From positions 1-50,145 of the forward strand of contig JAKUPT010000018.1 in the NCBI GenBank assembly GCA_022450595.1: a stretch of 50,145 nucleotides of DNA, given 5' to 3'. Positions 15,747-25,157 of this stretch are shown piece by piece. Position numbers and translations under genes: made by a program. This stretch comes from Bdellovibrionales bacterium. GTDB taxonomy: Bacteria; Bdellovibrionota; Bdellovibrionia; Bdellovibrionales; UBA1609. The notes beneath the pieces are model-generated. The model searched no databases. It was not told the DNA's origin and saw only the letters and a list, made by a program, of their open reading frames with translations. Each line of letters opens with the position of its first letter. Positions within the stretch are counted from its first letter, which is position 1.

Positions 15747-16610
15747 TTAAGCTGCTGGAGAGGCTGTTTTCTGAGTTTGGTTTTTGTAAGACACCTGTGC
15801 AAAAAAGTCACCAGCATCAGAACTAAAAGGCAGTACTAAATTAATATCCATTTTCTTTTCAATATCTTTAAAGTCTTGATCTTTAACCACTGAGGGTATG
15901 ACTTGCGGTACGCTAATGCCGTTTGCTTTATATTCTTTCTTTGCATTACCATAGACAATGTTTAAAAGTTCGGCCATACCATCCAGAAGCTCATCATTGA
16001 CTTGTTCATAATCTTCTCCAAGCATGTTACCCATAATTTTTAAAAAAGTTTTTTCGGGCATAGCAAAAAAGATGTATCCATTAAAATCATTAGATTCAAT
16101 TTTAATATTAGCAAAAAGATCAGCCTTAGCTGTGAACTTTTCTTTTAAGGTCGGTGCACCTGGTTTAGCTTGAACCTGACATTGGGTTTTAAGTGTTTCT
16201 ATAGCTGATGAAATAATGGGATTCACCATGTTCACATTAAAGCTAAGACTTGCAGGCTGTTTTGCTGGCTGAACCTTCATAAGGTGTTTTATGTCATTGA
16301 TAGAGTTTTTGACTTGAAAAAAAGTATTAAGACCCTGCTCTTGTAAGTAGGTTTTTATATTTTCACCACCATGCAGAAGATAAACTTTTTTTTGTGCTTT
16401 TCGAAAGGGAGCAATGTATTTGCTAAAGTGCTTTAAATCATCTTCTACTATTTTATATTTATTTTTTAAGTCAATAACCACAGCAACCCATGGATTTTTC
16501 ATCTCATTAGCTATGATCTCATCAAAATCTTTGAAAACAGTATTTGATTCCTCTTTAGATGCAATATCTGTTGTCGCCTCAATATAAAGTAGCTGTCCCA
16601 CCTGTTTCAT
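15747..16610 (-). CDS. STAS-like plus CheX-like domain fusion protein
   Basis: 287 residues, no signal peptide or membrane segment. Residues 1-115 have the alternating strand/helix pattern of a STAS domain (WVAVVIDLKNKYKI, KVYLLHGGENIKTYL). Residues 130-280 resemble CheX/CheC-type phosphatase domains: YIFFAMPEKTFLKIMGNMLG, then DELLDGMAELLNIVYGNAK, where the E-x2-N-like pattern (E-L-L-N) matches the CheX catalytic helix. CheX family members dephosphorylate CheY. The fusion suggests a signalling role, but the target is inferred. The gene is downstream of pyrE on the minus strand after a 71-base AT-rich gap. Confidence 0.65.
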   Translation of the reverse strand: MKQVGQLLYIEATTDIASKEESNTVFKDFDEIIANEMKNPWVAVVIDLKNKYKIVEDDLKHFSKYIAPFRKAQKKVYLLHGGENIKTYLQEQGLNTFFQVKNSINDIKHLMKVQPAKQPASLSFNVNMVNPIISSAIETLKTQCQVQAKPGAPTLKEKFTAKADLFANIKIESNDFNGYIFFAMPEKTFLKIMGNMLGEDYEQVNDELLDGMAELLNIVYGNAKKEYKANGISVPQVIPSVVKDQDFKDIEKKMDINLVLPFSSDAGDFFAQVSYKNQTQKTASPAA

Positions 16611-16681
16611 ACAAAATTTATCGGTTTCTCGGGGGAAATTTTAATCATATTTATGTATTGTTTTGAGAAATTAAATTAAAT

Positions 16682-17206
16682 TTAATTTATAGATTTGAGC
16701 TCTTGCATTTTAAACACAGGATCCAGCTTAAGGTCTAGATCAGTTAAAGACTTTGGTGTGTTGTCAGCTCTTAAAATCACACACAAAACCTGATCAATAA
16801 TAGCCCCCTCATTTCTCAAGGCTTTTGTGCTCTCGACCACTTGACCTCCAGTGGTGATCACATCTTCAATCACACAAAGTTTTTTATCTTTAATATCAAC
16901 ACCTTCAGCAAATTTACAGGTCCCATAGTCCTTAGCCTGTTTGCGCACAAACACCACTGGCAGACCGGTCTCTAAGGACAGGGCTGTGGCTAAAGGAATA
17001 CCACCGGTTTCAAGAGCTCCAAGAACCTCAGTGTCTTTAGGTAGTCGTTTTTTTAACTCTAAAGCAATGGCTTTTAAAAGAGTCGGTTGGGATTCAAATC
17101 TGTATTTATCGAAGTACTCATGAGAAGTCTGTCCAGAGCGAAGTTTAAACTCGCCAGTAATGTAAGCCACTTCCATAATTTTTTTACCCAACTCATTTTT
17201 TTCCAT
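16682..17206 (-). CDS. pyrE: Orotate phosphoribosyltransferase
   Basis: PyrE transfers the phosphoribosyl group of PRPP to orotate, giving OMP in pyrimidine synthesis. The 174 residues carry the PRPP-binding motif VIEDVITTGG (112-121), a KLRSGQTSHEYFDKY substrate region and LGALETGGIPLA. ATG 17206 was selected because AGAGG lies 5 bases upstream; a GTG at 17212 overlaps that site. The enzyme is slightly shorter than E. coli PyrE. The repeat cluster 17297-17392 lies upstream. The end of the gene forms part of an 18-bp AT-only palindrome. Confidence 0.95.
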   Translation of the reverse strand: MEKNELGKKIMEVAYITGEFKLRSGQTSHEYFDKYRFESQPTLLKAIALELKKRLPKDTEVLGALETGGIPLATALSLETGLPVVFVRKQAKDYGTCKFAEGVDIKDKKLCVIEDVITTGGQVVESTKALRNEGAIIDQVLCVILRADNTPKSLTDLDLKLDPVFKMQELKSIN

Positions 17207-17296
17207 AATCACCTCTTAAATACAATTAACACCAAACATCCTTCCAAGCTATCTAAGCCCTCCTTTTTCGCGCAACACAAATTTTGCTGCACATAT

Positions 17297-17392
17297 CCAA
17301 AAGGTACGGACTACCTTTTAGAATTAAGCATCAAAAGGTAGTCCGTACCTTTTGGTACGTGGTGTAAAAGTGTAGTCCGTACTTTTTGGTAC
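17297..17392. repeat. Cluster of three palindromic repeat units
   Basis: Positions 17297-17319 and 17333-17355 form a perfect 23-bp inverted repeat separated by 13 bases. Each arm is itself a hairpin, AAAAGGTA and TACCTTTT flanking a 5-base centre. A third, degenerate copy (17366-17392, AAAAGTGTAGTCCGTACTTT plus TTGGTAC) follows in direct orientation to the second. The unit resembles REP/BIME-type intergenic palindromes. It lies between pyrE and cutA in the only sizeable gap of the minus-strand block, and could cap transcripts or be a dispersed element. Confidence 0.85.
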
Positions 17393-17468
17393 TGTGTGTG
17401 CATAGGTTAGGGGGTGGTGGCAGGATGCTACCAGATTTATGGATCAGTATCAGGGATGTGACTTATGG

Positions 17469-17780
17469 TTAAGAAAGTTGTTGTGAAGCCCACTTTAAAT
17501 AAGAAGGTAGTCCGCCTGTGGCTTCGTAAAAAACCACGCAAGGACAATCGTAGCTGTGTAGAGCCAGGATGCTTTGCTCTATTTTAGCTGTAAGGTGACT
17601 TTCTGATTTAACAATCAGTAAAGACTCTTGGCTGTGCTCTGGTTTGCCTTGCCACATATAATGAGATTCAATTTCGGGCAAGATGTTAGCGCATGCGATT
17701 AGCTTTTGTTCTAAAAGCTTTTGAGCAATCATTTGAGACTGCTCTTTAGATTCACAAGTGATATAGCCCATAACCAACAT
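17469..17780 (-). CDS. cutA: Divalent-cation tolerance protein CutA
   Basis: CutA1 proteins are small trimeric proteins linked to copper tolerance; their biochemical role is not settled. The 103 residues match family length, with the conserved ITCESKEQSQMIAQKLLEQKLIACANI pattern split as ITCESKEQS (near 7) and LIACANILP (26-34), the SHYMWQGK segment and a C-terminal YDCPCVVFY...GLPSYLKW. The start follows the dcd stop by 2 bases, so the two genes are one transcript. Confidence 0.93.
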   Translation of the reverse strand: MLVMGYITCESKEQSQMIAQKLLEQKLIACANILPEIESHYMWQGKPEHSQESLLIVKSESHLTAKIEQSILALHSYDCPCVVFYEATGGLPSYLKWASQQLS

Positions 17781-17782
17781 AA

Positions 17783-18319
17783 TTACTTCGCCTCTTTATC
17801 TAGCATCACACGGCTGCCTGTGGATTTAGTTTGGCCTTGGTACTTTCCATTGTATGGATTTTTTGCTTCTTGATCCATTTTACAAAAAACCAATTGGCAA
17901 ATTCGGCGTCCAGCCTCTAAACGAATGGGTAGAGAGTTAGCATTGTAAAGCTCTAAAGTGATTTGGCCTTCAAACCCTGGGTCGACCCAACCAGCATTTT
18001 GAATAAAAAGTCCTATTCTTCCAATAGAGCTACGTCCTTCAACAAAGGCCGTAATATTGTTTGGAAGCTTGATGTACTCTTGAGTGGTGGCCAGTAAAAA
18101 AGAATGGGGAGGAATAGTGATTTCTTTGCCTGTGATTTCTCGGTATTTAATATCAGAGCTTAGATCAATCACATGCATGTCTCTGTCTTCAACCACTAAA
18201 AAGTGGTCTCCTAAAGTGCAATCTATAGAAGCTGGTTGTATGGACTCTGGAGTGAGTGGCTCACACATCAACTCTTTCGATTCAATCATTTGGGTCAGTG
18301 TTTTGTCAGATAAAATCAT
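17783..18319 (-). CDS. dcd: dCTP deaminase
   Basis: Dcd deaminates dCTP to dUTP, feeding dTTP synthesis. The 178 residues are near the family length (193 in E. coli). The catalytic region reads [11 protein letters not shown] with Ser97 and Arg101, followed by QITLELYN with the general base Glu123. A conserved Q-x-A-S-x-D ([12 protein letters not shown]) occurs at 28-39. Some homologues are bifunctional dCTP deaminase/dUTPases; sequence alone does not decide. The gene follows fusA and its terminator and precedes cutA. Confidence 0.95.
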   Translation of the reverse strand: MILSDKTLTQMIESKELMCEPLTPESIQPASIDCTLGDHFLVVEDRDMHVIDLSSDIKYREITGKEITIPPHSFLLATTQEYIKLPNNITAFVEGRSSIGRIGLFIQNAGWVDPGFEGQITLELYNANSLPIRLEAGRRICQLVFCKMDQEAKNPYNGKYQGQTKSTGSRVMLDKEAK

Positions 18320-18337
18320 GCTCTTTCTCCTAAAGCC

Positions 18338-18365
18338 AAAAAAAAGGCGGCAAGGCCGCCTTTTT
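18338..18365 (-). terminator. Terminator after fusA
   Basis: On the minus strand, AAAAAGGCGGC pairs perfectly with GCCGCCTTTTT (18341-18351 with 18355-18365) over a 3-base loop and runs into eight T. The sequence is symmetric, so it could also act on the plus strand. Confidence 0.9.
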
Positions 18366-18387
18366 AGATTTGAGTTTTAAAACCAAA

Positions 18388-20529
18388 TTATTTTTGCTCT
18401 TCAGCAAGTCTGGCTTTGTACTCTTTTACTAATTCTTCTTGAACGTTACGAGGACACTCTGCATAGCGAGCAAATTCCATAGTAAATTCACCCTTACCTT
18501 GTGTGGCCGAACGAAGGTCCGTTGAGTAACCAAACATCTCAGAAAGTGGAACTTCAGCTGTAACTACAACAAAGCTATCATTTGTGTGTGTACCACCAAT
18601 AATACCACGACGTTGGTTAATCTGACCCATTACACTTCCTTGGAATTCCTCAGGAGCTGAAACTTCAAGCTTCATAAGTGGTTCAAGGGCTACAGGGCCT
18701 GCTTTTTCATAGGCTTGACGGAAAGCTTGAATGGCACAAATTCTAAAGGCCATTTCACTGGAATCCACATCATGGTAAGCACCATCATTTAAGTCCACTT
18801 CAATATTAACAATGGGAGCGCCAATCAAAGAACCTTTGTCTACAGATTCTTGAAAGCCCTTATCACATGCCGGGATGTATTCTTTAGGAATACGACCACC
18901 AACGATGTTGTTATTAAACTTGTAGCCGTTGCCTTCTTCTTCTGTATCATCTTTGTTGTCTTCAGTAGTTTCAGGCTTAACGAGCGGTTTAATGGCACCA
19001 ACAACTTTGGCGAACTGACCAGAACCACCAGTTTGTTTTTTGTGAGTGTAATCAAATTCGCCAGGGCGAGTGATAGTTTCACGGTAGGCCACTTGTGGCT
19101 GTCCAGTTTCCACTTCACATTTAAATTCACGCTTCATACGTTCAACATAAACCTCTAAGTGAAGCTCACCCATACCAGAGATAATTGTCTCACCAGATTC
19201 TTCATCACGATGAACACGGAAGGTTGGATCTTCTTTGGTAAACTTGTTTAAAGCTTTTGAAAAACTGCTGGCTTGAGATTTATCTTTTGGTTTAATGGCC
19301 AAAGAAATCACAGCTGTTGGTACATACATAGATGTCATTGAGTAGTTCACAGTTCCGTCGGTGAAAGTGTCCCCTGAGGCACAGTCCACACCAAATACGG
19401 CCACGATATCTCCAGCTTTTGCTTCTTCAATGTCTTGCATTTCATCAGAGTGCATATAAACAAGACGAGGTACTTTAAGTTTTTTGCCGTTTGTCGTGTT
19501 GTGAATAAAGTCACCCTTTCGAACGGTACCTTGGTAAATACGCATGTACGTCAATTGACCAAAGCGACTCTCTTCCAGTTTAAAAGCCAGCATAACTAGA
19601 GGCTTTTCTGAATCAGACACTAACGGTACTTTTTCTTCATTATTGTCTAAATCAAGAGCGCTAGTTTTTACTTGGCTTGGAGCTGGTAAATAATCTTCAA
19701 CACCATCAAGAAGCTTTTGAACACCTTTGTTTTTGTAGGCAGATCCACAGAACACAGGGCAAAGCTGAAGGCTTACAACACCGGCTCTAATGGCGCGCTT
19801 TAATTCATCAACAGTAGGCTCTTCTTCCATAAGGTACTTTTCGCCAAGCTCTTCATCGAAGTCAGCGGCGGCACCAATAAGTTCAGCTCTGTATTTTTCC
19901 GCATCAGCTTTCATATCATCTGGAATTTCTTTTTCTACAACTTTTTCACCAGATTCGCCTTCATTGTAGTAGGCTTTCATTGTTACTAGATCAACCACAC
20001 CTTCGTGCTTGTCTTCCAGTCCAATGGGAAGCTGAGCCATTACAGAGTTAAGTCTTAATTTCTCTCTAAGAGCATCACAAACTTTAAATGGGTTCGCGCC
20101 TGAGCGGTCCAACTTGTTGACAAAAGCTAAGCGAGGCACTTTGTAACGACGCATCTGACGATCCACAGTGATTGACTGAGATTGAACGCCAGCCACACCG
20201 CAAAGAACCAGTATCGCTCCGTCAAGGACACGAAGGGCACGTTCCACCTCTACTGTGAAATCCACGTGACCGGGAGTATCAATGATATTGATCTCTGTTT
20301 CCTTCCAATGTGCTTTCGTAGCAGCTGATTGAATTGTGATTCCACGCTCTCTTTCTAGCTCCATGGAATCCATTTTTGCGCCCACGCCATCTTTACCACG
20401 TACATCGTGAATTGCGTGAATACGGCCCGTGTAAAATAAAATACGCTCTGTTAGTGTAGTTTTACCTGAATCGATATGCGCCGAGATACCAATATTTCGG
20501 ACCAAATCTTGATTCCATTCCTTTGCCAT
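18388..20529 (-). CDS. fusA: Elongation factor G, spd/mitochondrial-EFG1 type
   Basis: EF-G drives ribosomal translocation with GTP. The 713-residue protein has the G domain with P-loop AHIDSGKT (16-23), the switch region [23 protein letters not shown] and NKLD. The HIDSGKT variant (Ser rather than Ala) and the [19 protein letters not shown] segment are those of the mitochondrial EFG1 and spd (spirochaete/planctomycete/delta) EFG1 subfamily. Domain IV holds a short acidic insertion rich in Asp/Glu (about 505-530) after AIKPL. ATG 20529 was chosen because AAAGG lies 9 bases upstream; a TTG 9 bases earlier has no suitable site. It is not in a str operon and has its own terminator. The upstream region is AT-rich and shared with the divergent helicase gene. 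Confidence 0.95.
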   Translation of the reverse strand: MAKEWNQDLVRNIGISAHIDSGKTTLTERILFYTGRIHAIHDVRGKDGVGAKMDSMELERERGITIQSAATKAHWKETEINIIDTPGHVDFTVEVERALRVLDGAILVLCGVAGVQSQSITVDRQMRRYKVPRLAFVNKLDRSGANPFKVCDALREKLRLNSVMAQLPIGLEDKHEGVVDLVTMKAYYNEGESGEKVVEKEIPDDMKADAEKYRAELIGAAADFDEELGEKYLMEEEPTVDELKRAIRAGVVSLQLCPVFCGSAYKNKGVQKLLDGVEDYLPAPSQVKTSALDLDNNEEKVPLVSDSEKPLVMLAFKLEESRFGQLTYMRIYQGTVRKGDFIHNTTNGKKLKVPRLVYMHSDEMQDIEEAKAGDIVAVFGVDCASGDTFTDGTVNYSMTSMYVPTAVISLAIKPKDKSQASSFSKALNKFTKEDPTFRVHRDEESGETIISGMGELHLEVYVERMKREFKCEVETGQPQVAYRETITRPGEFDYTHKKQTGGSGQFAKVVGAIKPLVKPETTEDNKDDTEEEGNGYKFNNNIVGGRIPKEYIPACDKGFQESVDKGSLIGAPIVNIEVDLNDGAYHDVDSSEMAFRICAIQAFRQAYEKAGPVALEPLMKLEVSAPEEFQGSVMGQINQRRGIIGGTHTNDSFVVVTAEVPLSEMFGYSTDLRSATQGKGEFTMEFARYAECPRNVQEELVKEYKARLAEEQK

Positions 20530-20666
20530 TGAGAACAACCTTTCTTTATATGTATTAAATTTATATACTGATGAACGGATTTAACTAGCATGAACAATTG
20601 ATAAGTGCAATTTTAAGCTTATTAAATTACAAGAAAAAATGTAAAAAAAGCACATAAAGGGCTACT

Positions 20667-22097
20667 ATGGCTTTAAAAAAAATATCAATGCCGCAAATTG
20701 AGCAAAAACTTGAGCAAAACTTTGGCTTTAAAGAGCTCAGAGGACTTCAAAAACAGACACTTGAGGCCTTAATTGAAGGCAAAAGTGTCCTTACCGTGAT
20801 GCCCACCGGCACAGGGAAAAGTTTATGCTATCAGCTGCCAGCCTTGTTTTCAGAGGGGCTAATCTTAGTTATTTCGCCGTTGATCGCTTTAATGCAAGAT
20901 CAGGTGCAAAAAGCCAAAGAATTTGGAATAAAAGCGGCGGCTTTGAATTCTGCCATGTCGGCCCAAGAGCGCGAAAATGTGCTCAAAAAAGTCGCACAAG
21001 GGAGTGTTAAATTACTTTTTGTGACCCCTGAGCGTTTCCAAAAGCCTGAATTTATTGAAACTTTAGAATCTGTAAACATAGAGTTTTTTGCCGTTGATGA
21101 GGCTCATTGTATCTCTCAATGGGGACATGATTTCAGGCCTGACTTTACAAGAATCAAAGACTACATCAAAACCTTTAAAGTGGATCAGGTGCTAGCCCTG
21201 ACCGCCACCGCCACGGCTGCGACCAGAAAAGACATCGTCTCGCAATTACAAACAGAAAATGAATTTTTAGAGTTAGTTGGAGGCTTTGAAAGAGAAAACC
21301 TGAGTTTGAACGTCTTGGAACTCTCAGGGGTTGAGCAAAAAATTCAAGCTCTTTATATGTTCAGAAATCAAATCCAAGGGCCCATGATTATATATTTTTC
21401 TTTAGTTCAGAGCTTAGAAGAGGTGTCTCGAGCTTTTCAAAAACTGGGGGTGGAGCATTTAACATATCATGGGCAAATGCGAGATCATTTACGAAGTAAA
21501 AATTTAAAGTCTTTTATTAAAGGTGACTCTCCCTTAATTTTGGCCACACCCGCTTTTGGCTTAGGGGTAGATAAATCCAATATACGCTCGGTACTTCATG
21601 CAGAAATTCCAGGTTCTATTGAGGCTTATTATCAAGAAGTGGGGCGAGGGGGGCGAGATGGAAAGCCTTGTGAATGCCATTTGTTGCTCGATAACGATGA
21701 CCTGGCCATTCAAATGGACTTTATAAAATGGTCCAACCCCGAACCGCAGTTTATTAAATACTTATTTCGTTTGTTGAAAGAAAATCCTCAGAGATTTGAA
21801 ATGGAAGGGCTTGAGTTTTTACGCGCGCAAATGAACTTTTACAACTCAAGAGACTTCAGAGTTGAAACAGCTTTAAACCTTTTACAGCGCTGGGGAGCTA
21901 TTGAGTATAAAGGCAATTATAAAAACTTAAAAATTTTAGAAGAACCAAGTAGCCTTTATTTAGACGAGGATTTGTACAGTAAAAAACTCAAGCAACAGAA
22001 TAAAAAACTCTATGACTTATTTCAGCTTTTACAAAAGCCACAAGAGCAATTGATGCCATCCATTTTAGAGTACTTTGAAGGAGCTTTAGATGAATAG
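20667..22097 (+). CDS. RecQ-family ATP-dependent DNA helicase, short form
   Basis: A superfamily 2 helicase of the RecQ group (476 residues). Motifs in order: the Q-motif region FGFKELRGLQKQ (near 20), Walker A MPTGTGKS (45-52), VISPLIALMQDQ, the DEAH box in AVDEAHCISQWGHDFRPDF (about 135), ALTATATAATR, and motifs V/VI in ATPAFGLGVDKSN and YYQEVGRGGRDG (about 300-335). The C-terminal part (about 345-476) lacks the four zinc cysteines of the RQC domain and shows no HRDC domain, so this is a short RecQ-like enzyme in DNA repair. AAGGG is 6 bases before the ATG. The next gene overlaps by 8 bases. Confidence 0.88.
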   Translation: MALKKISMPQIEQKLEQNFGFKELRGLQKQTLEALIEGKSVLTVMPTGTGKSLCYQLPALFSEGLILVISPLIALMQDQVQKAKEFGIKAAALNSAMSAQERENVLKKVAQGSVKLLFVTPERFQKPEFIETLESVNIEFFAVDEAHCISQWGHDFRPDFTRIKDYIKTFKVDQVLALTATATAATRKDIVSQLQTENEFLELVGGFERENLSLNVLELSGVEQKIQALYMFRNQIQGPMIIYFSLVQSLEEVSRAFQKLGVEHLTYHGQMRDHLRSKNLKSFIKGDSPLILATPAFGLGVDKSNIRSVLHAEIPGSIEAYYQEVGRGGRDGKPCECHLLLDNDDLAIQMDFIKWSNPEPQFIKYLFRLLKENPQRFEMEGLEFLRAQMNFYNSRDFRVETALNLLQRWGAIEYKGNYKNLKILEEPSSLYLDEDLYSKKLKQQNKKLYDLFQLLQKPQEQLMPSILEYFEGALDE

Positions 22098-22749
22098 GCC
22101 TTGGGGAGACTTTAAAAAAACAAGAGAGTTTTTTCCGGATCCACGCAAGAGCTCTGTTGATGGTTTAGTCTCTGTCAGTCAAGGAGTGAGCCCTGACTTT
22201 TTATTTGAAGCTTATAGTTTTGGAATTTTCCCATGGCCCCACGAGGGTTATCCTATGCTTTGGTTCTCACCAGACAGACGAGGTGTGATTGATCTTAATG
22301 AATTAAAGTGTCCCAAGTCTTTTAAAAAACTTTTAAAAAAAGTGGATTGGACCTTTACTACAAATCAAGCTTTTGAAGAGGTGATTCATTACTGCTCGAT
22401 TGTTCAGCGCTCCGGTCAAAAAGGCAGCTGGATCACTGATGAAATGAAAAAAGCCTATATAGAGTTTTATAAAATGGGTTATGCCCAGAGTTTTGAATGT
22501 TGGAGTGGCAATCGTTTAATCGGTGGACTGTATGGTGTCTGGGTGGCTAATATATTTAGTGCTGAGAGCATGTTTTTTCTGGAAAGTGGAGCCTCAAAGT
22601 TTTGCTTATATAATATGGCCCTGCATTTTAAAAACCAAGGCTTTGAGTACGTGGACATTCAAATGGTCACATCTGTAACTAAACAGTTTGGTGGGAAGTA
22701 TATACCTAAAGAAGACTTTTTAAAGCTGCTCAATTCTTTAAAAACTTAG
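22090..22749 (+). CDS. aat: Leucyl/phenylalanyl-tRNA-protein transferase
   Basis: Aat transfers Leu or Phe from tRNA to N-terminal Arg or Lys, marking proteins for ClpS/ClpAP in the N-end rule pathway. The 219 residues include FPDPRKSSVDGLVSVSQGVS, YSFGIFPWPH near 43, PMLWFSPDRRGVID, and ESMFFLESGASK (the catalytic region), ending with the TSVTKQFGGKYIPKEDF motif. AAGGAG lies inside the end of the upstream helicase gene, with which it overlaps by 8 bases, so the two are translationally coupled. Confidence 0.95.
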   Translation: MNRPWGDFKKTREFFPDPRKSSVDGLVSVSQGVSPDFLFEAYSFGIFPWPHEGYPMLWFSPDRRGVIDLNELKCPKSFKKLLKKVDWTFTTNQAFEEVIHYCSIVQRSGQKGSWITDEMKKAYIEFYKMGYAQSFECWSGNRLIGGLYGVWVANIFSAESMFFLESGASKFCLYNMALHFKNQGFEYVDIQMVTSVTKQFGGKYIPKEDFLKLLNSLKT

Positions 22750-22818
22750 ATTTAAGAGCCCTTTCTTGTAGAAAGCTTCAACTAAGAGCTTATTAAAAAT
22801 GTTGCCAGGCGCCAAAAA

Positions 22819-22858
22819 GGCCTTAAAAGTGACTCTATTAAGGGCTTAGGGTAGAGTC
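22819..22858 (+). promoter_or_regulatory. Two mutually exclusive hairpins upstream of the UDP-xylose operon
   Basis: CCTTAA (22821-22826) can pair with TTAAGG (22838-22843), while GACTCTA (22831-22837) can pair with TAGAGTC (22852-22858). The stems interlock, so only one could form at a time. They end about 10 bases before the ribosome binding site of the epimerase gene. The stems are short, and a regulatory switch is only a possibility. Confidence 0.3.
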
Positions 22859-22877
22859 TGATGTTTATGGAGATAAA

Positions 22878-23825
22878 ATGAATATTCTAGTCACAGGCTC
22901 TGCTGGTTTTTTAGGGACGAACTTATGCAAAAGGCTTTTAGATGATGGCCACAATGTTGTTGGGTTAGATAACTACTATACCGGCCTAAAAGACAACACT
23001 GAGTTCTTAAAAAATTATTCTAATAATTTTAAGTTTATCGAACATGATATTATAAATAACATGGCCGAATTGGACTTTGGAAAGCTTGACTGGATCATGA
23101 ACCTTGCTTGCCCGGCCTCTCCTCCTCATTATCAAAAAGATCCTATTTACACCACAAAAGTATCAGTACTTGGTGTTTTAAATTGTATGGAGTTAGCACA
23201 ATCTCACAATGCTTCTTTGTTTCACACGTCAACCAGTGAAGTTTATGGCGATCCAAAGGTTCATCCTCAGCCAGAGTCTTATTTAGGAAATGTGAACTGC
23301 ACAGGAATAAGAGCTTGTTATGATGAGGGCAAAAGATGTGCTGAGAGTTTACTTTTTGATTATCACAGAACAACAGGCCTTCCCATAAAAGTGGTCCGTA
23401 TTTTTAATACCTATGGTCCATTTATGGACCCAAAAGATGGTCGTGTGGTTTCAAATTTTATTATTCAAGCTCTTAAAGGCGAGGACATCACCATCTACGG
23501 AGAGGGCTTACAGACGCGCTCATTTTGTTACGTCGATGATTTGATTGAAGGCTTTATAAAACTAATGAACACCGATAAAAACACATTAGGACCAATGAAT
23601 ATTGGAAACCCTGATGAGTTTACTATGATTGAGTTGGCGGAAAAGGTATTGGCCTTAACAAACAGTTCTTCAAAATTGGTATTTAAAGAACTTCCTAAAG
23701 ATGACCCAACACGAAGAAAGCCTGATATTACTAAAGCACAAGAAATTGGCTGGCAGCCAAAATTTGATCTGAACAAAGGCCTTCAGCCCACCATTGAATA
23801 CTTTAGACCTTGGTGTGAAAAATAA
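22878..23825 (+). CDS. uxs: UDP-glucuronate decarboxylase (UDP-xylose synthase)
   Basis: An extended short-chain dehydrogenase/reductase that converts UDP-glucuronate to UDP-xylose. The 315 residues start with the NAD-binding [10 protein letters not shown] (7-16). UXS hallmarks are [16 protein letters not shown] (about 75-90), [14 protein letters not shown] (118-131), the catalytic Tyr148/Lys152 pair in [16 protein letters not shown] and [16 protein letters not shown]. The following gene makes its substrate. The soluble length, without a membrane anchor, is typical of bacterial UXS. Other extended SDR functions are possible, but the CPASPPHYQ signature favours this call. Confidence 0.93.
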   Translation: MNILVTGSAGFLGTNLCKRLLDDGHNVVGLDNYYTGLKDNTEFLKNYSNNFKFIEHDIINNMAELDFGKLDWIMNLACPASPPHYQKDPIYTTKVSVLGVLNCMELAQSHNASLFHTSTSEVYGDPKVHPQPESYLGNVNCTGIRACYDEGKRCAESLLFDYHRTTGLPIKVVRIFNTYGPFMDPKDGRVVSNFIIQALKGEDITIYGEGLQTRSFCYVDDLIEGFIKLMNTDKNTLGPMNIGNPDEFTMIELAEKVLALTNSSSKLVFKELPKDDPTRRKPDITKAQEIGWQPKFDLNKGLQPTIEYFRPWCEK

Positions 23826-23840
23826 AAGGGAGCTATTATC

Positions 23841-25157
23841 TTGAAAATTTCAGTGATTGGAACCGGATACGTAGGACTTGTTTCGGGAACAGGATTTGCC
23901 GAAATGGGAAATGAAGTTTTTTGTGTGGATGTAGATCAACAAAAAATTGAAAATTTAAAAAATGGAATTCTTCCTATTTATGAGCCCGGACTTGAAGAGC
24001 TTGTTGAGAGAAACTATAAGGCCGAGAGACTGCATTTTACAACCAACACGGATGAGAGTGTTAAAAATGCAGAGGTGATATTTATTGCGGTTGGTACTCC
24101 AAGTGATGTGGATGGAAGAGCCGATTTAAAATATGTTCTTCAAGTGGCAGAAGACATCGGAAAGTCTATGAATGACTATAAAGTCATTGTGACCAAGTCT
24201 ACGGTGCCGGTAGGAACTGCTGGCAAGGTGGCTGAAAAAATTCAACAAGCATTATCAGATCGCGGTGAGTCCATTGATTTTGATGTGGTTTCTAACCCTG
24301 AATTTTTAAAAGAAGGGGCCGCTGTTGAAGACTTTTTAAGACCTGACCGTATTGTGGTCGGTTGCAGCTCTGAGCGCTCAAAAAATATTATGCAAAGACT
24401 GTATGCCCCCTTCGTCAGAAATGGTCACCCGGTTTATTTTATGGATGTGGCCTCAAGCGAGATGACCAAATATGCAGCTAATGCCATGCTTGCCACTAAA
24501 ATTTCATTTATCAACGAATTGTCCAGACTCTGTGAAGAGGTTGGCGCTGACATTTCAAATGTAAGATCCGGTATTGGCAGTGATTCAAGAATTGGCTTTT
24601 CTTTTATTTATGCAGGCCTTGGTTATGGAGGCTCTTGTTTTCCAAAAGATGTGAAGGCCATCGTTAAAACGGGAATTGAAAACCACCAGGAGATGGCTAT
24701 TTTAACGGCTGTTGAAAAAGTGAACCAAGAACAAAGACGTTGGTTCACTCAAAAAATAATAGATCACTATGCGGGCGATTTAAAAGGTAAGACCTTTGCT
24801 TTTTGGGGCTTAGCTTTTAAGCCAGGCACTGATGATATGCGGGAAGCTCCCTCAATCTATCTCGCGCAAAAACTCTCAGATTTAGGTGCAAAAATCAAAG
24901 CCTATGATCCTGTGGCGGTATCAACAGCAAAAAAAGAAATTCAAGCACCTATTGAGTATATAGATGATCCTTATCTTTGTTTAGAAGACGCCGACGCTAT
25001 GGTCTTAGTCACTGAATGGAGAGAGTTTAGAGAACCGGACTTTAAAAAAATAAAATCACAACTAAAAGAACCTATGATCTTTGATGGAAGGAATCAGTAT
25101 GATCCTAAGCGCATGAAAGATCTTGGTTTCTCGTATAAGTGTATCGGGAGAGTGTAA
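23841..25157 (+). CDS. ugd: UDP-glucose 6-dehydrogenase
   Basis: Ugd oxidises UDP-glucose to UDP-glucuronate with 2 NAD+. The 438 residues show the N-terminal Rossmann motif GTGYVGLVSGTGFAEMG, the SNPEFLKEGAAVEDF region and the catalytic Cys266 in LGYGGSCFPKD. The C-terminal domain has FWGLAFKPGTDDMREAPS, which binds the sugar nucleotide. The start is TTG with an AAAGGGAG site about 8 bases upstream; no ATG fits. It lies 15 bases after uxs, and the glycosyltransferase gene overlaps its stop. The three genes form a unit from UDP-glucose to UDP-xylose and a transfer step. Confidence 0.95.
   Translation: MKISVIGTGYVGLVSGTGFAEMGNEVFCVDVDQQKIENLKNGILPIYEPGLEELVERNYKAERLHFTTNTDESVKNAEVIFIAVGTPSDVDGRADLKYVLQVAEDIGKSMNDYKVIVTKSTVPVGTAGKVAEKIQQALSDRGESIDFDVVSNPEFLKEGAAVEDFLRPDRIVVGCSSERSKNIMQRLYAPFVRNGHPVYFMDVASSEMTKYAANAMLATKISFINELSRLCEEVGADISNVRSGIGSDSRIGFSFIYAGLGYGGSCFPKDVKAIVKTGIENHQEMAILTAVEKVNQEQRRWFTQKIIDHYAGDLKGKTFAFWGLAFKPGTDDMREAPSIYLAQKLSDLGAKIKAYDPVAVSTAKKEIQAPIEYIDDPYLCLEDADAMVLVTEWREFREPDFKKIKSQLKEPMIFDGRNQYDPKRMKDLGFSYKCIGRV

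Noticed and set aside
16672-16689. Perfect 18-bp palindrome made only of A and T at the end of pyrE
   Set aside because: Low-complexity AT sequence makes such palindromes likely by chance and no T-run or known site accompanies it.
18850-19158. Open frame on the plus strand inside fusA
   Set aside because: It lies wholly antisense to a highly conserved gene, lacks a ribosome binding site and has no recognisable protein features.
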